Of a stretch of DNA of 53,826 nucleotides, positions 35,100-46,750 are shown one piece after another. A program made the position numbers and the translations under genes. How positions within the stretch are numbered: position 1 is the first letter of the stretch; every line of letters starts with the position of its first letter. The DNA is from Ramlibacter sp. (lineage in GTDB: Bacteria > Pseudomonadota > Gammaproteobacteria > Burkholderiales > Burkholderiaceae_C): contig JAQZBU010000037.1 in the NCBI GenBank assembly GCA_029237735.1, positions 1 through 53,826 of the forward strand. Reading direction: 5' to 3'. The notes under the pieces are model-generated. The model ran no database searches. It had not been told where the DNA came from and worked only from the letters and a program-made list of their open reading frames with translations.

Positions 35100-36587
35100 T
35101 CAGGTAGCGAGAGTCTTGATGATGGCCTGCGCGCAAAGCGTCATGAGGCCGCCGGGCAAGATGCCAAGGATCAGGACCAGCGCGCCGTTGAGCGTCAGCA
35201 CAACGCGCACGTCCATCGGCGCGGAAACGGTCGTCGCAGTGATCGGAGCGTCGAAGTACATGACCTTGACCACGCGCAGGTAGTAGAAGGATCCGATGAG
35301 AGACATCATTACCGCGAACACCGCGAGCGCGATGTACAAGCCCTGGCCCGAAGCCACCAGCGCCTGCAACACGGCCAGCTTGGCGTAGAAACCGACGAGC
35401 GGCGGCACGCCCGCCAGCGAGAACAGGCAAATGGCCATGACGCCAGCGTACAGCGGGCTTCGCTGGTTGAGGCCGGCCAGATCGGCAATCTCCTCGCTCT
35501 CGAAGCCCTCTCGCGCCAGCAGCAGGATGATGCCGAAAGTCGCGAGCGTCGTCAGCACGTAGGTAATGATGTAGAACATCGCCGAGCTGTAGGCATTGGC
35601 GGCCGACAGCGTGTTGCCGTTGACCACACCCGACAGCAGGCCCAGCAGCACGAAGCCCATCTGTCCGATCGTCGAATACGCCAGCATGCGCTTGAGGTTG
35701 GTCTGGGCGATGGCGGCGAGGTTGCCGATCATGAGCGAGGCGATCGCCATGATGGCCAGCATCTGCTGCCAGTCCAGCGCCAGCGGGAGCAGCCCCTCCA
35801 CCAACAGCCGGATGGCGATGGCGAAGGCGGCGAGTTCAGGCGCGCTGCCGATCATGATCGTGACGGCCGTCGGTGCGCCCTGATAAACGTCCGGAATCCA
35901 CATGTGAAACGGCGCTGCGCCTAGCTTGAAGGCAAGGCCGGCAACGATGAACACCAGGCCGAACACCAGCACCTGGTGCTTGACCTGGCCGGAATTCACG
36001 ACCTTGAACACCGTGGCGATGTCCAGCGAACCGGTGGCGCCGTAGAGCATGGACAGGCCGTACAGCAGGAATCCACTGGCCATGGCGCCCAGCACGAAGT
36101 ACTTCATCGCGGCTTCGGTGGAGGTGGCATGGTCGCGGCGCAGGGCGACCAGCGCGTAGCTGGACAGCGTCAGGAGTTCGAGGCCCAGGTAGATGACCAG
36201 GAAGTTGCTGCCCGAGATCATCACGAAGATGCCCAGCAGCGAGAACATGGCGAGGGTGAACATCTCGCCGCCGCGCAGCATGTCACGGTCGGCGGCATAG
36301 GGCCGGCCATACACCAGGCAGACCATCATCGCGATGGTGGCGAAGCACTTGAGCCAGTTGCCCATGGGATCACTGACGATCATGTTGCCGAAGCCGTAGA
36401 GCGTGAGCTCGCCGGTGGCGTACATCGCCTGCATGACGGCCACCACGCCCATGGTGGCGAGCGTCAGCACATACGTCAACGTACGGCGCGGGCTCTTGAC
36501 GCCCAGGTCGATCATGGCGATCACGCATGCCATGAACAGCAGCACCAGGTCGGGGTAGACGGTGATCCAGTTGTATTTGTCGATCAT
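35100..36587 (-). CDS. nuoN: NADH-quinone oxidoreductase subunit N
   Basis: A 495-residue membrane subunit of complex I, one of three antiporter-like proton channels (with NuoL and NuoM). About fourteen membrane helices are seen. Conserved features are [16 protein letters not shown], the lysine-bearing helix [20 protein letters not shown] and [14 protein letters not shown]. It is the last gene of the nuoA-N operon, 22 bases after nuoM. Length agrees with the family. Confidence 0.95.
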   Translation of the reverse strand: MIDKYNWITVYPDLVLLFMACVIAMIDLGVKSPRRTLTYVLTLATMGVVAVMQAMYATGELTLYGFGNMIVSDPMGNWLKCFATIAMMVCLVYGRPYAADRDMLRGGEMFTLAMFSLLGIFVMISGSNFLVIYLGLELLTLSSYALVALRRDHATSTEAAMKYFVLGAMASGFLLYGLSMLYGATGSLDIATVFKVVNSGQVKHQVLVFGLVFIVAGLAFKLGAAPFHMWIPDVYQGAPTAVTIMIGSAPELAAFAIAIRLLVEGLLPLALDWQQMLAIMAIASLMIGNLAAIAQTNLKRMLAYSTIGQMGFVLLGLLSGVVNGNTLSAANAYSSAMFYIITYVLTTLATFGIILLLAREGFESEEIADLAGLNQRSPLYAGVMAICLFSLAGVPPLVGFYAKLAVLQALVASGQGLYIALAVFAVMMSLIGSFYYLRVVKVMYFDAPITATTVSAPMDVRVVLTLNGALVLILGILPGGLMTLCAQAIIKTLAT

Positions 36588-36609
36588 TTTGTTTGTTCGC
36601 CCCGCTTGC

Positions 36610-38082
36610 CTAGAGTTTGGACGCGGCCACGTGTTTGAGGAAGTCGGCCACGGAGACGTTCATGATGTCGGTGAAGGGCTTGGGATACAGGCCCATGACC
36701 AGCACGGCGACGGCCAGCATGCCCAGCATGAGGAACTCACGGCTGTTGATGTCGGTGAGGCCGCGCACCTTGTCGTTGGTGACGGGGCCGAGGTACACGC
36801 GTTTGTACATCCAGAGGGTGTAGGCGGCGCCGAAGATCAGGGCAGAAGCGGCAGCCGCGCCTAGCCAGAAGTTGGCCTTGACGGCGCCCAGGATCACCAT
36901 CCACTCCCCAACGAACCCCGCTGTGGCGGGCAGGCCGCAGTTGGCCATGGCGAACAGCATCGCGAACGCGGCGAAGTTGGGCATCGTGTTGACGACGCCG
37001 CCGTAACTCGCGATCTGCCGCGAATGCACGCGGTCGTACAAGACGCCGATGCAAAGGAACATGGCGGCGGACACAAAGCCGTGCGCGATCATCTGGACGA
37101 TGCCGCCGGCCACGCCGATGTCGTTGAAGATAAAGAAGCCCAGCGTGACGAAGCCCATGTGTGCCACCGACGAATAGGCCACCAGCTTCTTCATGTCCTG
37201 CTGCACCATCGCGACCAGGCCCACGTAGACCACGGCGATGAGCGACAGCGCGATCATGAACCACGCCCACTCGTGCGAAGCGTCGGGCGCGATCGGCATC
37301 GAAAAGCGCAGGAAGCCGTAGGCGCCGAGCTTCAGCATGATCGCGGCCAGCACGGCGGAACCGCCGGTGGGCGCTTCGACGTGGACGTCGGGCAACCACG
37401 TGTGGACCGGCCACATCGGCACCTTCACTGCAAAGGCTGCGAAGAAGGCGAAGAACAGGAAGGTCTGCGCCGAGAGTGACAAGGGCAGCTTGTGCCAGGT
37501 CTGGATGTCGAAGCTGCCGCCGGCCTTGGTGTAAAGGTACACCAGCGCGACCAGCATCAACAGCGAGCCGAGCAGCGTGTACAGGAAGAACTTGAAGGCC
37601 GCGTAGATCTTGTTGGGGCCGCCCCAGATGCCGATGATCAGGTACATCGGGATCAGCGTCGCCTCGAAGAACACGTAAAAGAGGATGCCGTCGAGCGCGC
37701 AGAACACGCCGATCATGAGGCCCGAGAGGATCAGGAAAGCGCCCATGTACTGGTTGACGCGCTCGGTAATGGCCTCCCAGGCGGAGATGATCACGACCAG
37801 GTTGATGAAAGCAGTCAGAAGGACGAACCAGAACGAGATGCCGTCGATGCCCACGTGGTAGGAGACATTGAACCTTTCGATCCACGGCGCCTTTTCGACG
37901 AACTGCATCGCGGACGTTCCGATGTCGAAGCGGGCATACAAGGGCAGCGTGACGAGCAGGCTGACGATGGCGCCGATGAGCGCGATCCAGCGCACGGTGC
38001 GCGCCTGGTCGTCGCGGCCGAGGGCGAGCAGCACGGCGCCGAAGAAGATCGGCGTCCAGATGGCGAGGCTAAGCAATCCCAT
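36610..38082 (-). CDS. nuoM: NADH-quinone oxidoreductase subunit M
   Basis: A 490-residue antiporter-like proton-channel subunit. Typical features are [20 protein letters not shown] near the N-terminus and the channel segments [20 protein letters not shown] and [15 protein letters not shown]. The two conserved charged positions of the antiporter fold, Glu in the first half and Lys in KVPMWP, are retained. It sits 19 bases after nuoL in the operon, and its length is close to E. coli NuoM (509). Confidence 0.95.
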   Translation of the reverse strand: MGLLSLAIWTPIFFGAVLLALGRDDQARTVRWIALIGAIVSLLVTLPLYARFDIGTSAMQFVEKAPWIERFNVSYHVGIDGISFWFVLLTAFINLVVIISAWEAITERVNQYMGAFLILSGLMIGVFCALDGILFYVFFEATLIPMYLIIGIWGGPNKIYAAFKFFLYTLLGSLLMLVALVYLYTKAGGSFDIQTWHKLPLSLSAQTFLFFAFFAAFAVKVPMWPVHTWLPDVHVEAPTGGSAVLAAIMLKLGAYGFLRFSMPIAPDASHEWAWFMIALSLIAVVYVGLVAMVQQDMKKLVAYSSVAHMGFVTLGFFIFNDIGVAGGIVQMIAHGFVSAAMFLCIGVLYDRVHSRQIASYGGVVNTMPNFAAFAMLFAMANCGLPATAGFVGEWMVILGAVKANFWLGAAAASALIFGAAYTLWMYKRVYLGPVTNDKVRGLTDINSREFLMLGMLAVAVLVMGLYPKPFTDIMNVSVADFLKHVAASKL

Positions 38083-38101
38083 TTTTAGTATTCCCCTCGC
38101 G

Positions 38102-40147
38102 CTAGCGCTTGAGCCATTCGACGAACATCGGCCAGCTGACGAAATAGCTCATCAGCACGATCACGCCCAACAGCATGCCGAATGCGTAGTGGTAGATGTA
38201 GCCCGTCTGGAACCAGCGCACGACGCCGGCAACCCAGGCCACGCCACGCGCGCTGCCGTTAACCATCGCACCGTCGATCACGGCCTCGTCGCCGCCTTTC
38301 CAGAGGCCCACGCCCAGCAGACGCGCCCCGCGGGCGATGACCTGCTCGTTGAACCAGTCCATGTAGTACTTGTTCTCGAGCACGGTGTACAACGGCTGCA
38401 GGACCTTCTTGACCTTGGCCGGCAGCGCCGGATTGACGAGGTACATGTACCAGGCCAGCACAACACCTGAAAGCGCGAGCCAGAACGGGGCCGTCATGAG
38501 GCCATGCAGCGCCATCTGCACGGGGCCGTGGAACATCTTGGCCAGCTCCGCCATCGCGGGATGCCTGGCCGCGTCGACGATGATCGAATCCTTCATGAAG
38601 TCGCTGAACAGCATCGGTTGGATGGTCAGGAAGCCGATCACCACCGAGGGGAAAGCCAGCAGCAGCAGCGGCGCCGTGACGACCCAGGGCGACTCATGGG
38701 GCTTGTCGTCGTGATGGTGATCATCACCATGGGCCGCGTGGCCATGGTGCGCATCCGGATTCTGGTCGTATCGCTCCTTGCCGTGGAACACGAGGAAGTA
38801 CATGCGGAAGGAGTAGAAAGCCGTGACGAACACGCCCGCCAGCACCGCGAAGTGGGCAAAGCCCGCACCCGGCAGTTGGCTGAAGTGCACCGCTTCGATG
38901 ATGCTGTCCTTGGAATAGAACCCGGCGAAAAACGGCGTGCCGATCAGTGCGAGCGAGCCCAGCAGCGAAGTGATCCAGGTGATGGGCATGTACTTGCGCA
39001 CACCGCCCATCCAGCGGATGTCCTGGTTGTGGTGCATCCCAATGATCACGGAGCCGGCCGCGAGGAACAGCAGTGCCTTGAAAAAGGCGTGCGTCATCAG
39101 GTGGAACACGGCCACCGAATAGGCGGAAGCGCCCAGCGCCACGGTCATGTAGCCCAACTGCGAGAGCGTGGAATACGCCACCACCCGCTTGATGTCGTTC
39201 TGGATGATGCCCAGGAAACCCATGAAGAGAGCGGTGATCGCACCGATGACCATCACGAACGACAGTGCCACGTCACTCAGCTCGAACAGCGGCGACATGC
39301 GCGCCACCATGAAGATGCCGGCCGTCACCATGGTGGCGGCGTGGATCAGCGCGGAGATCGGCGTGGGGCCTTCCATGGAGTCGGGCAGCCACACGTGCAA
39401 GGGGAACTGCGCGCTCTTGCCCATCGCGCCGATGAACAGGCAAATGCAGATCACGGTGATCAGCATCCACTCCGTTCCTGGGAACCCAAGCTTGGCCAGC
39501 TCGCCGGCCTTGGCGAAGGTTTCGGCGTAGCTCAGCGTACCGGCGAAGGCCACGATGAGGCCGATGCCGAGAATGAAACCGAAGTCGCCGACCCGGTTGA
39601 CCATGAAGGCCTTCAAGTTCGCGAAAATCGCCGTGGGCCGGTTGAACCAGAAGCCGATCAGCAGGTAGGAGACCAGGCCCACCGCCTCCCAGCCGAAGAA
39701 CAGCTGCAGGAAGTTGTTGCTCATCACGAGCATCAGCATCGAGAACGTGAAGAGCGAGATGTACGCGAAAAACCGGTTGTAGCCCGCGTCTTCCTCCATG
39801 TAGCCGATGGTGTAGATGTGCACCATGAGGGACACGAAGGTCACCACGCACATCATCATCGCCGTGAGGCCGTCCACGAGGAAACCGATTTCCATCTTCA
39901 GGCCGCCCACCACCATCCACTGATAGATGGTCTCGTTGAAACGCGCGCCGTCGATGGCAACGCTCTTGAGCGTCATCGCGGAGATCACGAAGGCGATGAA
40001 CACGCCCAGGATACAGAGCGTGTGCGACAGGCGCCGGCCGATCCAGTTGCCGCCGAAGGTGGTTCCGAAGACGCCTGCCAGCACGGCGCCGACCAGGGGG
40101 GCCAGCGGGACGGCGAGCAGGGTGGATGCGTTGAGTGTTTGGCTCAT
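38102..40147 (-). CDS. nuoL: NADH-quinone oxidoreductase subunit L
   Basis: A 681-residue distal antiporter-like subunit, carrying the long lateral helix of complex I at its C-terminus. The core has FGWEAVGLVSYLLIGFW, KSAQFPLHVWLPDSMEGPTP, HAATMVTAGIFM and RVVAYSTLSQLGYM. It is longer than E. coli NuoL (613), partly through a His/Asp-rich loop at about residues 464-486 (DAHHGHAAHGDDHHHDDKPH). Such loops occur in other betaproteobacterial NuoL. It lies 16 bases after nuoK. Confidence 0.95.
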   Translation of the reverse strand: MSQTLNASTLLAVPLAPLVGAVLAGVFGTTFGGNWIGRRLSHTLCILGVFIAFVISAMTLKSVAIDGARFNETIYQWMVVGGLKMEIGFLVDGLTAMMMCVVTFVSLMVHIYTIGYMEEDAGYNRFFAYISLFTFSMLMLVMSNNFLQLFFGWEAVGLVSYLLIGFWFNRPTAIFANLKAFMVNRVGDFGFILGIGLIVAFAGTLSYAETFAKAGELAKLGFPGTEWMLITVICICLFIGAMGKSAQFPLHVWLPDSMEGPTPISALIHAATMVTAGIFMVARMSPLFELSDVALSFVMVIGAITALFMGFLGIIQNDIKRVVAYSTLSQLGYMTVALGASAYSVAVFHLMTHAFFKALLFLAAGSVIIGMHHNQDIRWMGGVRKYMPITWITSLLGSLALIGTPFFAGFYSKDSIIEAVHFSQLPGAGFAHFAVLAGVFVTAFYSFRMYFLVFHGKERYDQNPDAHHGHAAHGDDHHHDDKPHESPWVVTAPLLLLAFPSVVIGFLTIQPMLFSDFMKDSIIVDAARHPAMAELAKMFHGPVQMALHGLMTAPFWLALSGVVLAWYMYLVNPALPAKVKKVLQPLYTVLENKYYMDWFNEQVIARGARLLGVGLWKGGDEAVIDGAMVNGSARGVAWVAGVVRWFQTGYIYHYAFGMLLGVIVLMSYFVSWPMFVEWLKR

Positions 40148-40163
40148 GTTGTTCTTCTGCCGC

Positions 40164-40472
40164 TCATCCTTTGAGCGTGTTGAGTTCGTCCACGTTGATG
40201 TTCGACTTGTTGCGGAACAGCAGCACCAGGATGGCCAGGCCGATGGCCGACTCCGCCGCCGCCACCGTGAGGATGAAGAAGACGAACACCTGGCCGTGCA
40301 TGTCGTTCAGGTAATAGGAGAACGCGACGAAGTTCATGTTGACCGCCAGCAGCATCAGCTCGATGGCCATCAGCAGCACGATCAGGTTGCGGCGGTTCAG
40401 GAAGATGCCGATCACGGAAAGCGCGAAGAGCATCGCGCCGAGCGAGAGGAAATGTCCGAGGGTGAGCGTCAT
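40164..40472 (-). CDS. nuoK: NADH-quinone oxidoreductase subunit K
   Basis: A 102-residue subunit with three membrane helices. The Glu residues in the second and third helices needed for proton translocation are present ([13 protein letters not shown] and [13 protein letters not shown]). Its ATG overlaps the nuoJ stop as ATGA (40469-40472), so it is coupled to nuoJ. Length matches the family (100-102). Confidence 0.95.
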   Translation of the reverse strand: MTLTLGHFLSLGAMLFALSVIGIFLNRRNLIVLLMAIELMLLAVNMNFVAFSYYLNDMHGQVFVFFILTVAAAESAIGLAILVLLFRNKSNINVDELNTLKG

Positions 40473-41119
40473 GCCTTGTTCTCCGCGGCGGCCGGCTTGG
40501 GTTCCGGGTCGACGATAGTCGGGGCCAGCTTGACCATCCGCAGGCGGTCACTCGCCCGGACACGGACCTGCGCCGAGGAGCTGGTCTGCTTGGTGTCCTT
40601 GCGCTTGCGCAGCGTCAGGGCGATGGCAGCGATGATGGCCACCAGCAGAATCACCGCGGCGACTTCGAGCGGATACAGGTACTGGCTGTACAGCAGCTTG
40701 CCCAGTTCCTTGGTGTTCGACAGCGGGATGGCGCCCGGCACAGCGGCCGTCACGGCGCGGGGCTCCTCACCGAGGCGAAACCCGCCCATCAGCACGGCCG
40801 CCATTTCCAGCGCGATCAGCGCGCCGACGGTGGCCGCGAGCGGAAAGTGCTTCCAGAAACCGGCCCGCAAGCTATCCACGTTGATGTCCATCATCATCAC
40901 GACGAACAGGAACAGCACCATCACGGCGCCCACGTACACCAGCACCAGCGATATCGCGAGGAACTCGGCCTTGAGCAGCATCCACACCGCGGCGGCCTGG
41001 AAGAACGCCAGCACCAGGTACAACGCGGCGTACACCGGGTTGCGGGCGGTGATCACGCGGAAAGCCGCGAACAGCAGCAGCGCCGAGAACAGGTAGAAGA
41101 AGCCGGTTCGGATGTCCAT
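40469..41119 (-). CDS. nuoJ: NADH-quinone oxidoreductase subunit J
   Basis: A 216-residue subunit with five membrane helices; [20 protein letters not shown] carries the conserved pi-bulge helix region. After the last helix there is a charged tail of about 45 residues (starting RKRKDTKQ) that E. coli NuoJ lacks. The start at 41119 (MDIRTGFF) is chosen from family N-termini; the open frame upstream is antisense-like readthrough within nuoI. It lies 20 bases after nuoI. Confidence 0.94.
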   Translation of the reverse strand: MDIRTGFFYLFSALLLFAAFRVITARNPVYAALYLVLAFFQAAAVWMLLKAEFLAISLVLVYVGAVMVLFLFVVMMMDINVDSLRAGFWKHFPLAATVGALIALEMAAVLMGGFRLGEEPRAVTAAVPGAIPLSNTKELGKLLYSQYLYPLEVAAVILLVAIIAAIALTLRKRKDTKQTSSSAQVRVRASDRLRMVKLAPTIVDPEPKPAAAENKA

Positions 41120-41139
41120 GGTTTTCTTTGTGTGCCGGT

Positions 41140-41664
41140 TCAGCGGTATTTGGCGTCGGCCGCCTTGGCCGCGGCGATTTCGGGCTCGTAGCGGTCCCCC
41201 ACGGCCAGCAGCATTTCCTTGGTGAACTGCAGGTCGCCCCGCTTTTCGCCGTGGTATTCGAGGATGTGGGTCTCGACGATCGAGTCCACCGGGCAGCTTT
41301 CCTCGCAGAAGCCGCAGAAGATGCACTTGGTGAGGTCGATGTCGTAGCGCGTTGTCCGGCGGGTGCCGTCGGCGCGCTGGTCGGATTCGATGGTGATCGC
41401 CATGGCGGGGCACACGGCCTCGCACAGCTTGCAGGCGATGCAGCGCTCCTCGCCGTTCTCGTACCGGCGCAGGGCGTGCAGGCCTCGGAAGCGCGGGGAG
41501 AGAGGCGTCTTCTCCTCCGGGAACTGCACCGTGATCTTGCGCGCGAAGGCGTACTTGCCGGTCAGGGCCATTCCCTTGAACAACTCGAGCAGCATGAAGC
41601 TGGACAGGAAGTCCTTGAGCGAGAAGGCCCTCGGCGGCCGGGGTGCCATGGCTTGAGAGGTCAT
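41140..41664 (-). CDS. nuoI: NADH-quinone oxidoreductase subunit I
   Basis: A 174-residue TYKY-type ferredoxin subunit of the peripheral arm. It binds clusters N6a and N6b through [12 protein letters not shown] and [12 protein letters not shown], and passes electrons to NuoB. The N-terminal amphipathic segment ([14 protein letters not shown]) contacts the membrane. The ATG lies four bases after the nuoH stop. Confidence 0.96.
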   Translation of the reverse strand: MTSQAMAPRPPRAFSLKDFLSSFMLLELFKGMALTGKYAFARKITVQFPEEKTPLSPRFRGLHALRRYENGEERCIACKLCEAVCPAMAITIESDQRADGTRRTTRYDIDLTKCIFCGFCEESCPVDSIVETHILEYHGEKRGDLQFTKEMLLAVGDRYEPEIAAAKAADAKYR

Positions 41665-41668
41665 AGCG

Positions 41669-42745
41669 TCATTTCCAGGGGTTGAACGGGGTCTGCATCA
41701 CGGCGGCGATCACCACCAGCCACACCAGCGTGACCGGGATGAAGATCTTCCAGCCCAGACGCATGATCTGGTCGTAGCGGAAGCGCGGGAAAGTCGCGCG
41801 CACCCACAGGAACACAGTAACCACCGCGAAGGTCTTGATGCCCAGCCAGATCCAGCCCGGGATGAAGCTGAGAAACTCGAACGGTGGCAGCCAGCCGCCC
41901 AGGAACAGGGTGACCGCCAGGACCGAGACGAGCCACATGTTCGCGTACTCGGCCAGGAAGAACATCGCGAAGCTCATGCCCGAGTACTCGATCATGTGGC
42001 CCGCCACGATTTCCGATTCGCCTTCGACCACGTCGAACGGCGCCCGATTGGTTTCGGCCAGGCCTGAGATGAAGTACACGAAGAAGATCGGCAGAAGCGG
42101 CAGCCAGTTCCAGGACAGGAAGTTCAGGCCCATCGAGGTACCCGCGCCCTTGGCCTGGCTCATGACGATGTCCGTCATGTTCAGGCTGCCCGACACCATC
42201 AGCACGACCACGAAGCAGAACCCCATGGCGATTTCGTAGCTCACCATCTGGGCCGACGCGCGCAGCGCGCCAAGGAACGCGTATTTGGAGTTGGAGGCCC
42301 AGCCCGCGATGATGACTCCGTACACCTCCATCGAGGTGATTGCCATCAGGAACAGCAGGCCCGCGTTGACGTTGGCCACAGCCACTTCAGGGCCGAACGG
42401 AATCACCGCCCAGGCCACCAGCGAGGGCATGATCGTCATGATCGGGCCAAGGTAGAACAAGCCCTTGTTGGCCACCGTCGGCAGGATGATTTCCTTGGTG
42501 ATCAACTTGAGCGCGTCCGCGATGGGCTGCAGGAGGCCGGACGGGCCGATTCGGTTGGGGCCGATGCGGATTTGTGTGAAGCCGATCGCCTTTCGCTCCC
42601 AGAGCGTCAGGTATGCCACCGCACCCATCAGCGGCGCCACCAAGACGACGATCTTGATCATTGCCCAAGTGACGGGCCAGCCGGCGCTGGTCCACCAACC
42701 GGCGTTGATGAGTCCGTTTCCGAAGCCGTAGATCTGGTCGATCAT
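41669..42745 (-). CDS. nuoH: NADH-quinone oxidoreductase subunit H
   Basis: A 358-residue membrane subunit forming the quinone entry chamber with NuoD and NuoB. It has eight helices and the acidic loop [20 protein letters not shown] that links quinone chemistry to proton pumping. Other family marks are [20 protein letters not shown] and TNRAPFD. Its ATG overlaps the nuoG stop as ATGA (42742-42745). Confidence 0.96.
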   Translation of the reverse strand: MIDQIYGFGNGLINAGWWTSAGWPVTWAMIKIVVLVAPLMGAVAYLTLWERKAIGFTQIRIGPNRIGPSGLLQPIADALKLITKEIILPTVANKGLFYLGPIMTIMPSLVAWAVIPFGPEVAVANVNAGLLFLMAITSMEVYGVIIAGWASNSKYAFLGALRASAQMVSYEIAMGFCFVVVLMVSGSLNMTDIVMSQAKGAGTSMGLNFLSWNWLPLLPIFFVYFISGLAETNRAPFDVVEGESEIVAGHMIEYSGMSFAMFFLAEYANMWLVSVLAVTLFLGGWLPPFEFLSFIPGWIWLGIKTFAVVTVFLWVRATFPRFRYDQIMRLGWKIFIPVTLVWLVVIAAVMQTPFNPWK

Positions 42746-44901
42746 GCTGGCACCCCTTCCCGCTCCTGCACTTGCACTTGCACTTGCACCTTCGACGCCC
42801 GGGCATCGGCCGTGAGCTGCAATGAGGGCGCGCGGCGCACGATGCCATCGAGCTCGTAGATCGCCGCGCTGGCCGGCTGGCCGGCAGCGGCCGAGAGGTC
42901 GATCGATGCGCTGGTCGCGTTGCCGAGCTTGTCGCCCTGCACATGCGAGGCCTGGGCGTCCTGGGCACCGCGTGCTGCGGTCAGCACTTCCTGCGCGGAC
43001 TCGTAGGCGAAGCCCTGCAGTCCCAGCAGGTTACCCAGCACGCGCAACACCTTCCAGGCGGGGCGCGTCTCGGCCAGCGGCTTGACGACCGCATGGAAGC
43101 TTTGGACCCGCCCCTCGGCATTGACGAAGGTGCCCGGCGTCTCGGTGAAGGGAGCGATCGGCAGCAGCACGTCGCTGAATCCCAGGTTCGTCTTGAATGG
43201 GCTGAGGGTGACGACCATGTCGGCCTGGGCCAGTGCCGCGGCGGCGTTCTGGCCGGCGGCGGTGTCGTATTCCGGTTCCGTGTTCAGCAGGATCGCGGCC
43301 TTGAGGCCGCCGGCGAGCATCTGGCCCGCGTTCAATCCATTCGTACCGGGCAGTGCACCGGCCAGCTGCGCGCCGACGGTGTTGGCCGCTTCGGTCAGGT
43401 AGCCGACGGTGGCGCCAGTCTGCTCGCCGATCCAGTTGGCCAGCGCCAGCAGGCTCGAGGCATGCGCGTGGTGCGCCGCAGCGTTGCCCAGCAGGATGGC
43501 CTTGCGTTCGCCGCTCAGCAGGGACTTGGCGATGGCCTTTGCCACTTCGGTGGAGTTACCCTTGGCAGGCGACGACACACCCTTCTCCGCGCCGACGGCG
43601 GCCGCGACGTCGGCAAGCGCCTGCGCCCAGCCGGAAGCGGGCGTGATCAGCGACGAAGCGATCGGCATGGCCCAGTCGTCCTGCACGTCATGGATGACGG
43701 AGACGGCCGCGCCCTTGCGGACGGCAGCGCGCACGCGCAGCGCAAACAGCGGATGGTCCTTGCGCAGGTTGGAGCCAACCACCAGCGCGCGCTGCAGGTT
43801 GGACAGGGAAGCGATGGATGTGCCCAGCCAGCGTACGCCTTCGGCCTTGGTGAACTCCGCATTGCGCAGGCGATAGTCGATGTTCTCGCTGCCCAGGCCG
43901 CGCACCAGTGCGCCGGCCAGGTAAAGCTCTTCGACAGTGCTGTGCGGGCTCACCAGCGCGCCGATGCTCTTGGCGCCGTGATCGGCTTTGATCTGCTTGA
44001 GGCCATTGGCGATATATTCCAGCGCCGTCTGCCAGTCCACCGTCTTCCATTCGCCGCCGTGCTTGATCATCGGCGCCTTGAGACGGTCGTCGCCGTTGAG
44101 CGCTTCGTAGGAGAACCGGTCACGGTCGGCCAGCCAGCATTCATTCACATCCTCGTTCTCGAACGGGAGGACGCGCATGACCTTGTTGTTCTTGACCTGG
44201 ACGATCAGGTTGGCGCCGCTGGAATCGTGCGGGGCCACCGACTTGCGGCGGGAGAGCTCCCAGTTGCGGGCCTGGTAGCGGAAGGGCTTGCTGGTGAGCG
44301 CGCCGACCGGGCACAAGTCGATCATGTTGCCGGAAACTTCCGAATCGACGGTGTCGCCGAGCACGGTGGTGATCTCGGAGTGCTCGCCACGGTGGATCAT
44401 GCCCAGCTCCATCACGCCGGCGATCTCCTGGCCAAAACGCACGCAACGGGTGCAGTGGATGCAGCGGCTCATCTCCTCCATGGAGATCAGCGGGCCGACG
44501 TCCTTGTGCAGCACGACGCGCTTTTCTTCCTCGTAGCGCGAGGCCGAGGCGCCGTAGCCTACGGCGAGGTCCTGCAGCTGGCATTCGCCGCCCTGGTCGC
44601 AGATCGGGCAGTCCAGCGGGTGGTTGATCAGCAGGAACTCCATGACCGACTGCTGTGCCTTCAGCGCCTTGTCGCTCTTGGTGCGCACGATCATGCCGTT
44701 GGTGACGGGCGTCGCGCAGGCCGGCATCGGCTTGGGAGCCTTTTCCACGTCGACCAGGCACATGCGGCAGTTGGCCGCGATGGAGAGCTTCTTGTGGTAG
44801 CAGAAGTGCGGGATGTAGGTGCCCGCCTTTTCGGCCGCATGCATGATCATGCTGCCCTCGGTGATCTCCACCTTCTGTCCGTCGAGTTCAATCTCAATCA
44901 T
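42742..44901 (-). CDS. nuoG: NADH-quinone oxidoreductase subunit G
   Basis: A 719-residue peripheral-arm subunit. The N-terminus binds [2Fe-2S] N1b ([19 protein letters not shown]), then the His/Cys N5 site ([17 protein letters not shown]) and N4 ([16 protein letters not shown]). The remainder is a molybdopterin-oxidoreductase-like fold without cofactor (from about 240). The C-terminus ends in a short Val-Gln repeat encoded by a hexanucleotide array (42767-42790). Shorter than E. coli NuoG (about 908) but normal for this group. ATG overlaps the nuoF stop. Confidence 0.95.
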   Translation of the reverse strand: MIEIELDGQKVEITEGSMIMHAAEKAGTYIPHFCYHKKLSIAANCRMCLVDVEKAPKPMPACATPVTNGMIVRTKSDKALKAQQSVMEFLLINHPLDCPICDQGGECQLQDLAVGYGASASRYEEEKRVVLHKDVGPLISMEEMSRCIHCTRCVRFGQEIAGVMELGMIHRGEHSEITTVLGDTVDSEVSGNMIDLCPVGALTSKPFRYQARNWELSRRKSVAPHDSSGANLIVQVKNNKVMRVLPFENEDVNECWLADRDRFSYEALNGDDRLKAPMIKHGGEWKTVDWQTALEYIANGLKQIKADHGAKSIGALVSPHSTVEELYLAGALVRGLGSENIDYRLRNAEFTKAEGVRWLGTSIASLSNLQRALVVGSNLRKDHPLFALRVRAAVRKGAAVSVIHDVQDDWAMPIASSLITPASGWAQALADVAAAVGAEKGVSSPAKGNSTEVAKAIAKSLLSGERKAILLGNAAAHHAHASSLLALANWIGEQTGATVGYLTEAANTVGAQLAGALPGTNGLNAGQMLAGGLKAAILLNTEPEYDTAAGQNAAAALAQADMVVTLSPFKTNLGFSDVLLPIAPFTETPGTFVNAEGRVQSFHAVVKPLAETRPAWKVLRVLGNLLGLQGFAYESAQEVLTAARGAQDAQASHVQGDKLGNATSASIDLSAAAGQPASAAIYELDGIVRRAPSLQLTADARASKVQVQVQVQEREGVPA
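42767..42790. repeat. Four-copy hexanucleotide TGCACT repeat at the 3' end of nuoG
   Basis: Three perfect TGCACT units and one TGCACC (plus-strand reading) encode KVQVQVQVQ at the NuoG C-terminus. Copy changes would be in frame. Confidence 0.8.
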
Positions 44902-46235
44902 GTTGTGACGCGCTCCGCGGTCTGGATCTTCGCCTCGAACTCGTGGCGGAAGTGTTTGATCATGGCCCGCACCGGCATCGCCGCGGCATCACCGAGCGCG
45001 CAGATGGTGCGGCCCTGGATGTTGTCGGCGACCGAGTTGAGCAGGTCCATGTCGCTGGGCTTGCCGTGGCCGTGATGGATTCGGTCCACCACGCGCCAGA
45101 GCCAGCCCGTGCCCTCGCGGCAGGGCGTGCACTGGCCGCAGGATTCGTGCATGTAGAAGTAGGACAGGCGCAGCAGCGACTCGACCATGTCTCGCGAGTC
45201 GTCCATCACGATGACGGCGCCCGAGCCGAGCATGGAGCCCGCCTTGGCGATGGAGTCGTAGTCCATCGTGCATTCCATCATGATGTGCGCGGGCAGCACG
45301 GGTGCCGACGATCCGCCGGGGATCACGGCCTTGAGCGTGCGGCCCTTGCGCACCCCGCCGGCCAGCTCGAGCAACTTGGAGAACGGCGTGCCCATCGGCA
45401 CCTCGTAGTTGCCGGGCAGTTCGACGTCACCGGACATGGAATAGATCTTGGTGCCGCCGTTGTTCGGCTTGCCGCATTCGAGGTAGGCCTGGCCGCCGTT
45501 GCGGATGATCCAGGGCACGGCCGCGAAGGTCTCGGTGTTGTTCACCGTGGTGGGCTTGCCGTACAGGCCGAAGCTCGCCGGGAACGGCGGCTTGAAGCGC
45601 GGCTGGCCCTTCTTGCCTTCGATCGATTCGAGCAGCGCTGTTTCCTCGCCGCAGATGTAGGCGCCGAAGCCGTGGCAGGCGTGCAGCTGGAAATTGAAAT
45701 TGCTGCCCAGGATGCCGTCGCCCAGCAAGCCCGCCGCCCTCGCCTCTTCCAGCGCTTCCTCGAAGCGGTCGTAGGTTTGGAAGATTTCGCCGTGGATGTA
45801 GTTGTAGCCGACGGTGATGCCCATCGCGTAGGCCGCGATGATCATGCCCTCGATCACGATGTGCGGGTTGAACTGGAGGATGTCCCTGTCCTTGCAGGTG
45901 CCCGGCTCGCCCTCGTCGGAGTTGCACACCAGGTACTTCTGGCCGGGGAACTGGCGGGGCATGAAGCTCCACTTCAGGCCCGTGGGGAAGCCCGCGCCGC
46001 CGCGGCCGCGCAACGCAGATTCCTTCACGGCGGCCGTGACCTGGTCCGGCGTCATGGTTTCGCCGCCGGTGAGGATCTTGCGCAGTGCCTGGTAGCCGCC
46101 GCGCGCCTCGTAGTCCTTCAGGCGCCAGTTGGTGCCGTTCAGGTCCGCGTAGATCTGCGGGGCGATGTGGCGGCCGTGGAAGCAGGTTTGCACGCCCGTG
46201 GCCTGGAACTGCGACAGCACTTGGTCGGCGTTCAT
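44898..46235 (-). CDS. nuoF: NADH-quinone oxidoreductase subunit F
   Basis: A 445-residue NADH-oxidising subunit. The FMN/NADH region has [19 protein letters not shown] and [14 protein letters not shown]; cluster N3 is bound by [13 protein letters not shown] and a later Cys ([14 protein letters not shown]). The start at 46235 (MNADQVLSQ) overlaps the nuoE stop as ATGA; the longer upstream frame is readthrough antisense in character. NADH enters the respiratory chain here. Confidence 0.96.
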   Translation of the reverse strand: MNADQVLSQFQATGVQTCFHGRHIAPQIYADLNGTNWRLKDYEARGGYQALRKILTGGETMTPDQVTAAVKESALRGRGGAGFPTGLKWSFMPRQFPGQKYLVCNSDEGEPGTCKDRDILQFNPHIVIEGMIIAAYAMGITVGYNYIHGEIFQTYDRFEEALEEARAAGLLGDGILGSNFNFQLHACHGFGAYICGEETALLESIEGKKGQPRFKPPFPASFGLYGKPTTVNNTETFAAVPWIIRNGGQAYLECGKPNNGGTKIYSMSGDVELPGNYEVPMGTPFSKLLELAGGVRKGRTLKAVIPGGSSAPVLPAHIMMECTMDYDSIAKAGSMLGSGAVIVMDDSRDMVESLLRLSYFYMHESCGQCTPCREGTGWLWRVVDRIHHGHGKPSDMDLLNSVADNIQGRTICALGDAAAMPVRAMIKHFRHEFEAKIQTAERVTT

Positions 46236-46750
46236 TGAGCCTCCGCTTTCTTCAGGCCGTCGATCATCTGGTCGAGCTTCTCGTTGCTCATGAAGCTGCA
46301 CATCGTGGTGTCGTTCACCAGCACCACCGGCGAATCGGCGCAGGCGCCGAGGCACTCGGCCTGCTGCAGCGTGAAGAGGCCGTCCCGGGTCGTCTCGCCC
46401 ATCTTGATGCCCAGGCGATGCTCGAGGTGGCGCAGTGCGCGCGAGCCGTCGCGCAACTGGCACGGCAGGTTGGTGCACACATTGAGCTTGTACTTGCCCA
46501 CCGGCTTCTGGTTGTACATGTTGTAGAACGTCGTGACCTCGTGCACGGCGATCGGCGGCATGCCCAGGTACTCGGCGACCGCGTTCTCGGATTCGCGGCT
46601 CACCCAGCCGTGTTCCTTCTGCAAAATCGCGAGGCAGGCCATCACGGCCGACTGCTTCTGGTCGGCGGGGTACTTGGCCACTTCCTTGTCGAAGAGGGCA
46701 CGGGTCGTGGCGGACAGCGCCATGGCCGGGGCTTGGGTTGCTTCACTCAT
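46232..46750 (-). CDS. nuoE: NADH-quinone oxidoreductase subunit E
   Basis: A 172-residue thioredoxin-like subunit with [2Fe-2S] cluster N1a bound by [14 protein letters not shown] and [11 protein letters not shown]. It docks on NuoF. Its ATG overlaps the nuoD stop and its stop overlaps the nuoF ATG, both as ATGA, an unbroken coupling chain from nuoD to nuoH through nuoF and nuoG. Confidence 0.96.
   Translation of the reverse strand: MSEATQAPAMALSATTRALFDKEVAKYPADQKQSAVMACLAILQKEHGWVSRESENAVAEYLGMPPIAVHEVTTFYNMYNQKPVGKYKLNVCTNLPCQLRDGSRALRHLEHRLGIKMGETTRDGLFTLQQAECLGACADSPVVLVNDTTMCSFMSNEKLDQMIDGLKKAEAQ

Noticed and set aside
38504..40174. 556-codon plus-strand open frame opposite nuoL, rich in His, Glu and Arg
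   Set aside because: Mirror of the nuoL codons; no domain and no ribosome site. Similar long antisense frames (1360-2511, 14822-16096, 26390-27871, 34452-35924, 44943-46238) are rejected for the same reason.
42943..45075. 710-codon plus-strand open frame opposite nuoG/nuoF
   Set aside because: It is antisense to two well-supported nuo genes, has a composition of high-GC shadow frames and no family motifs.
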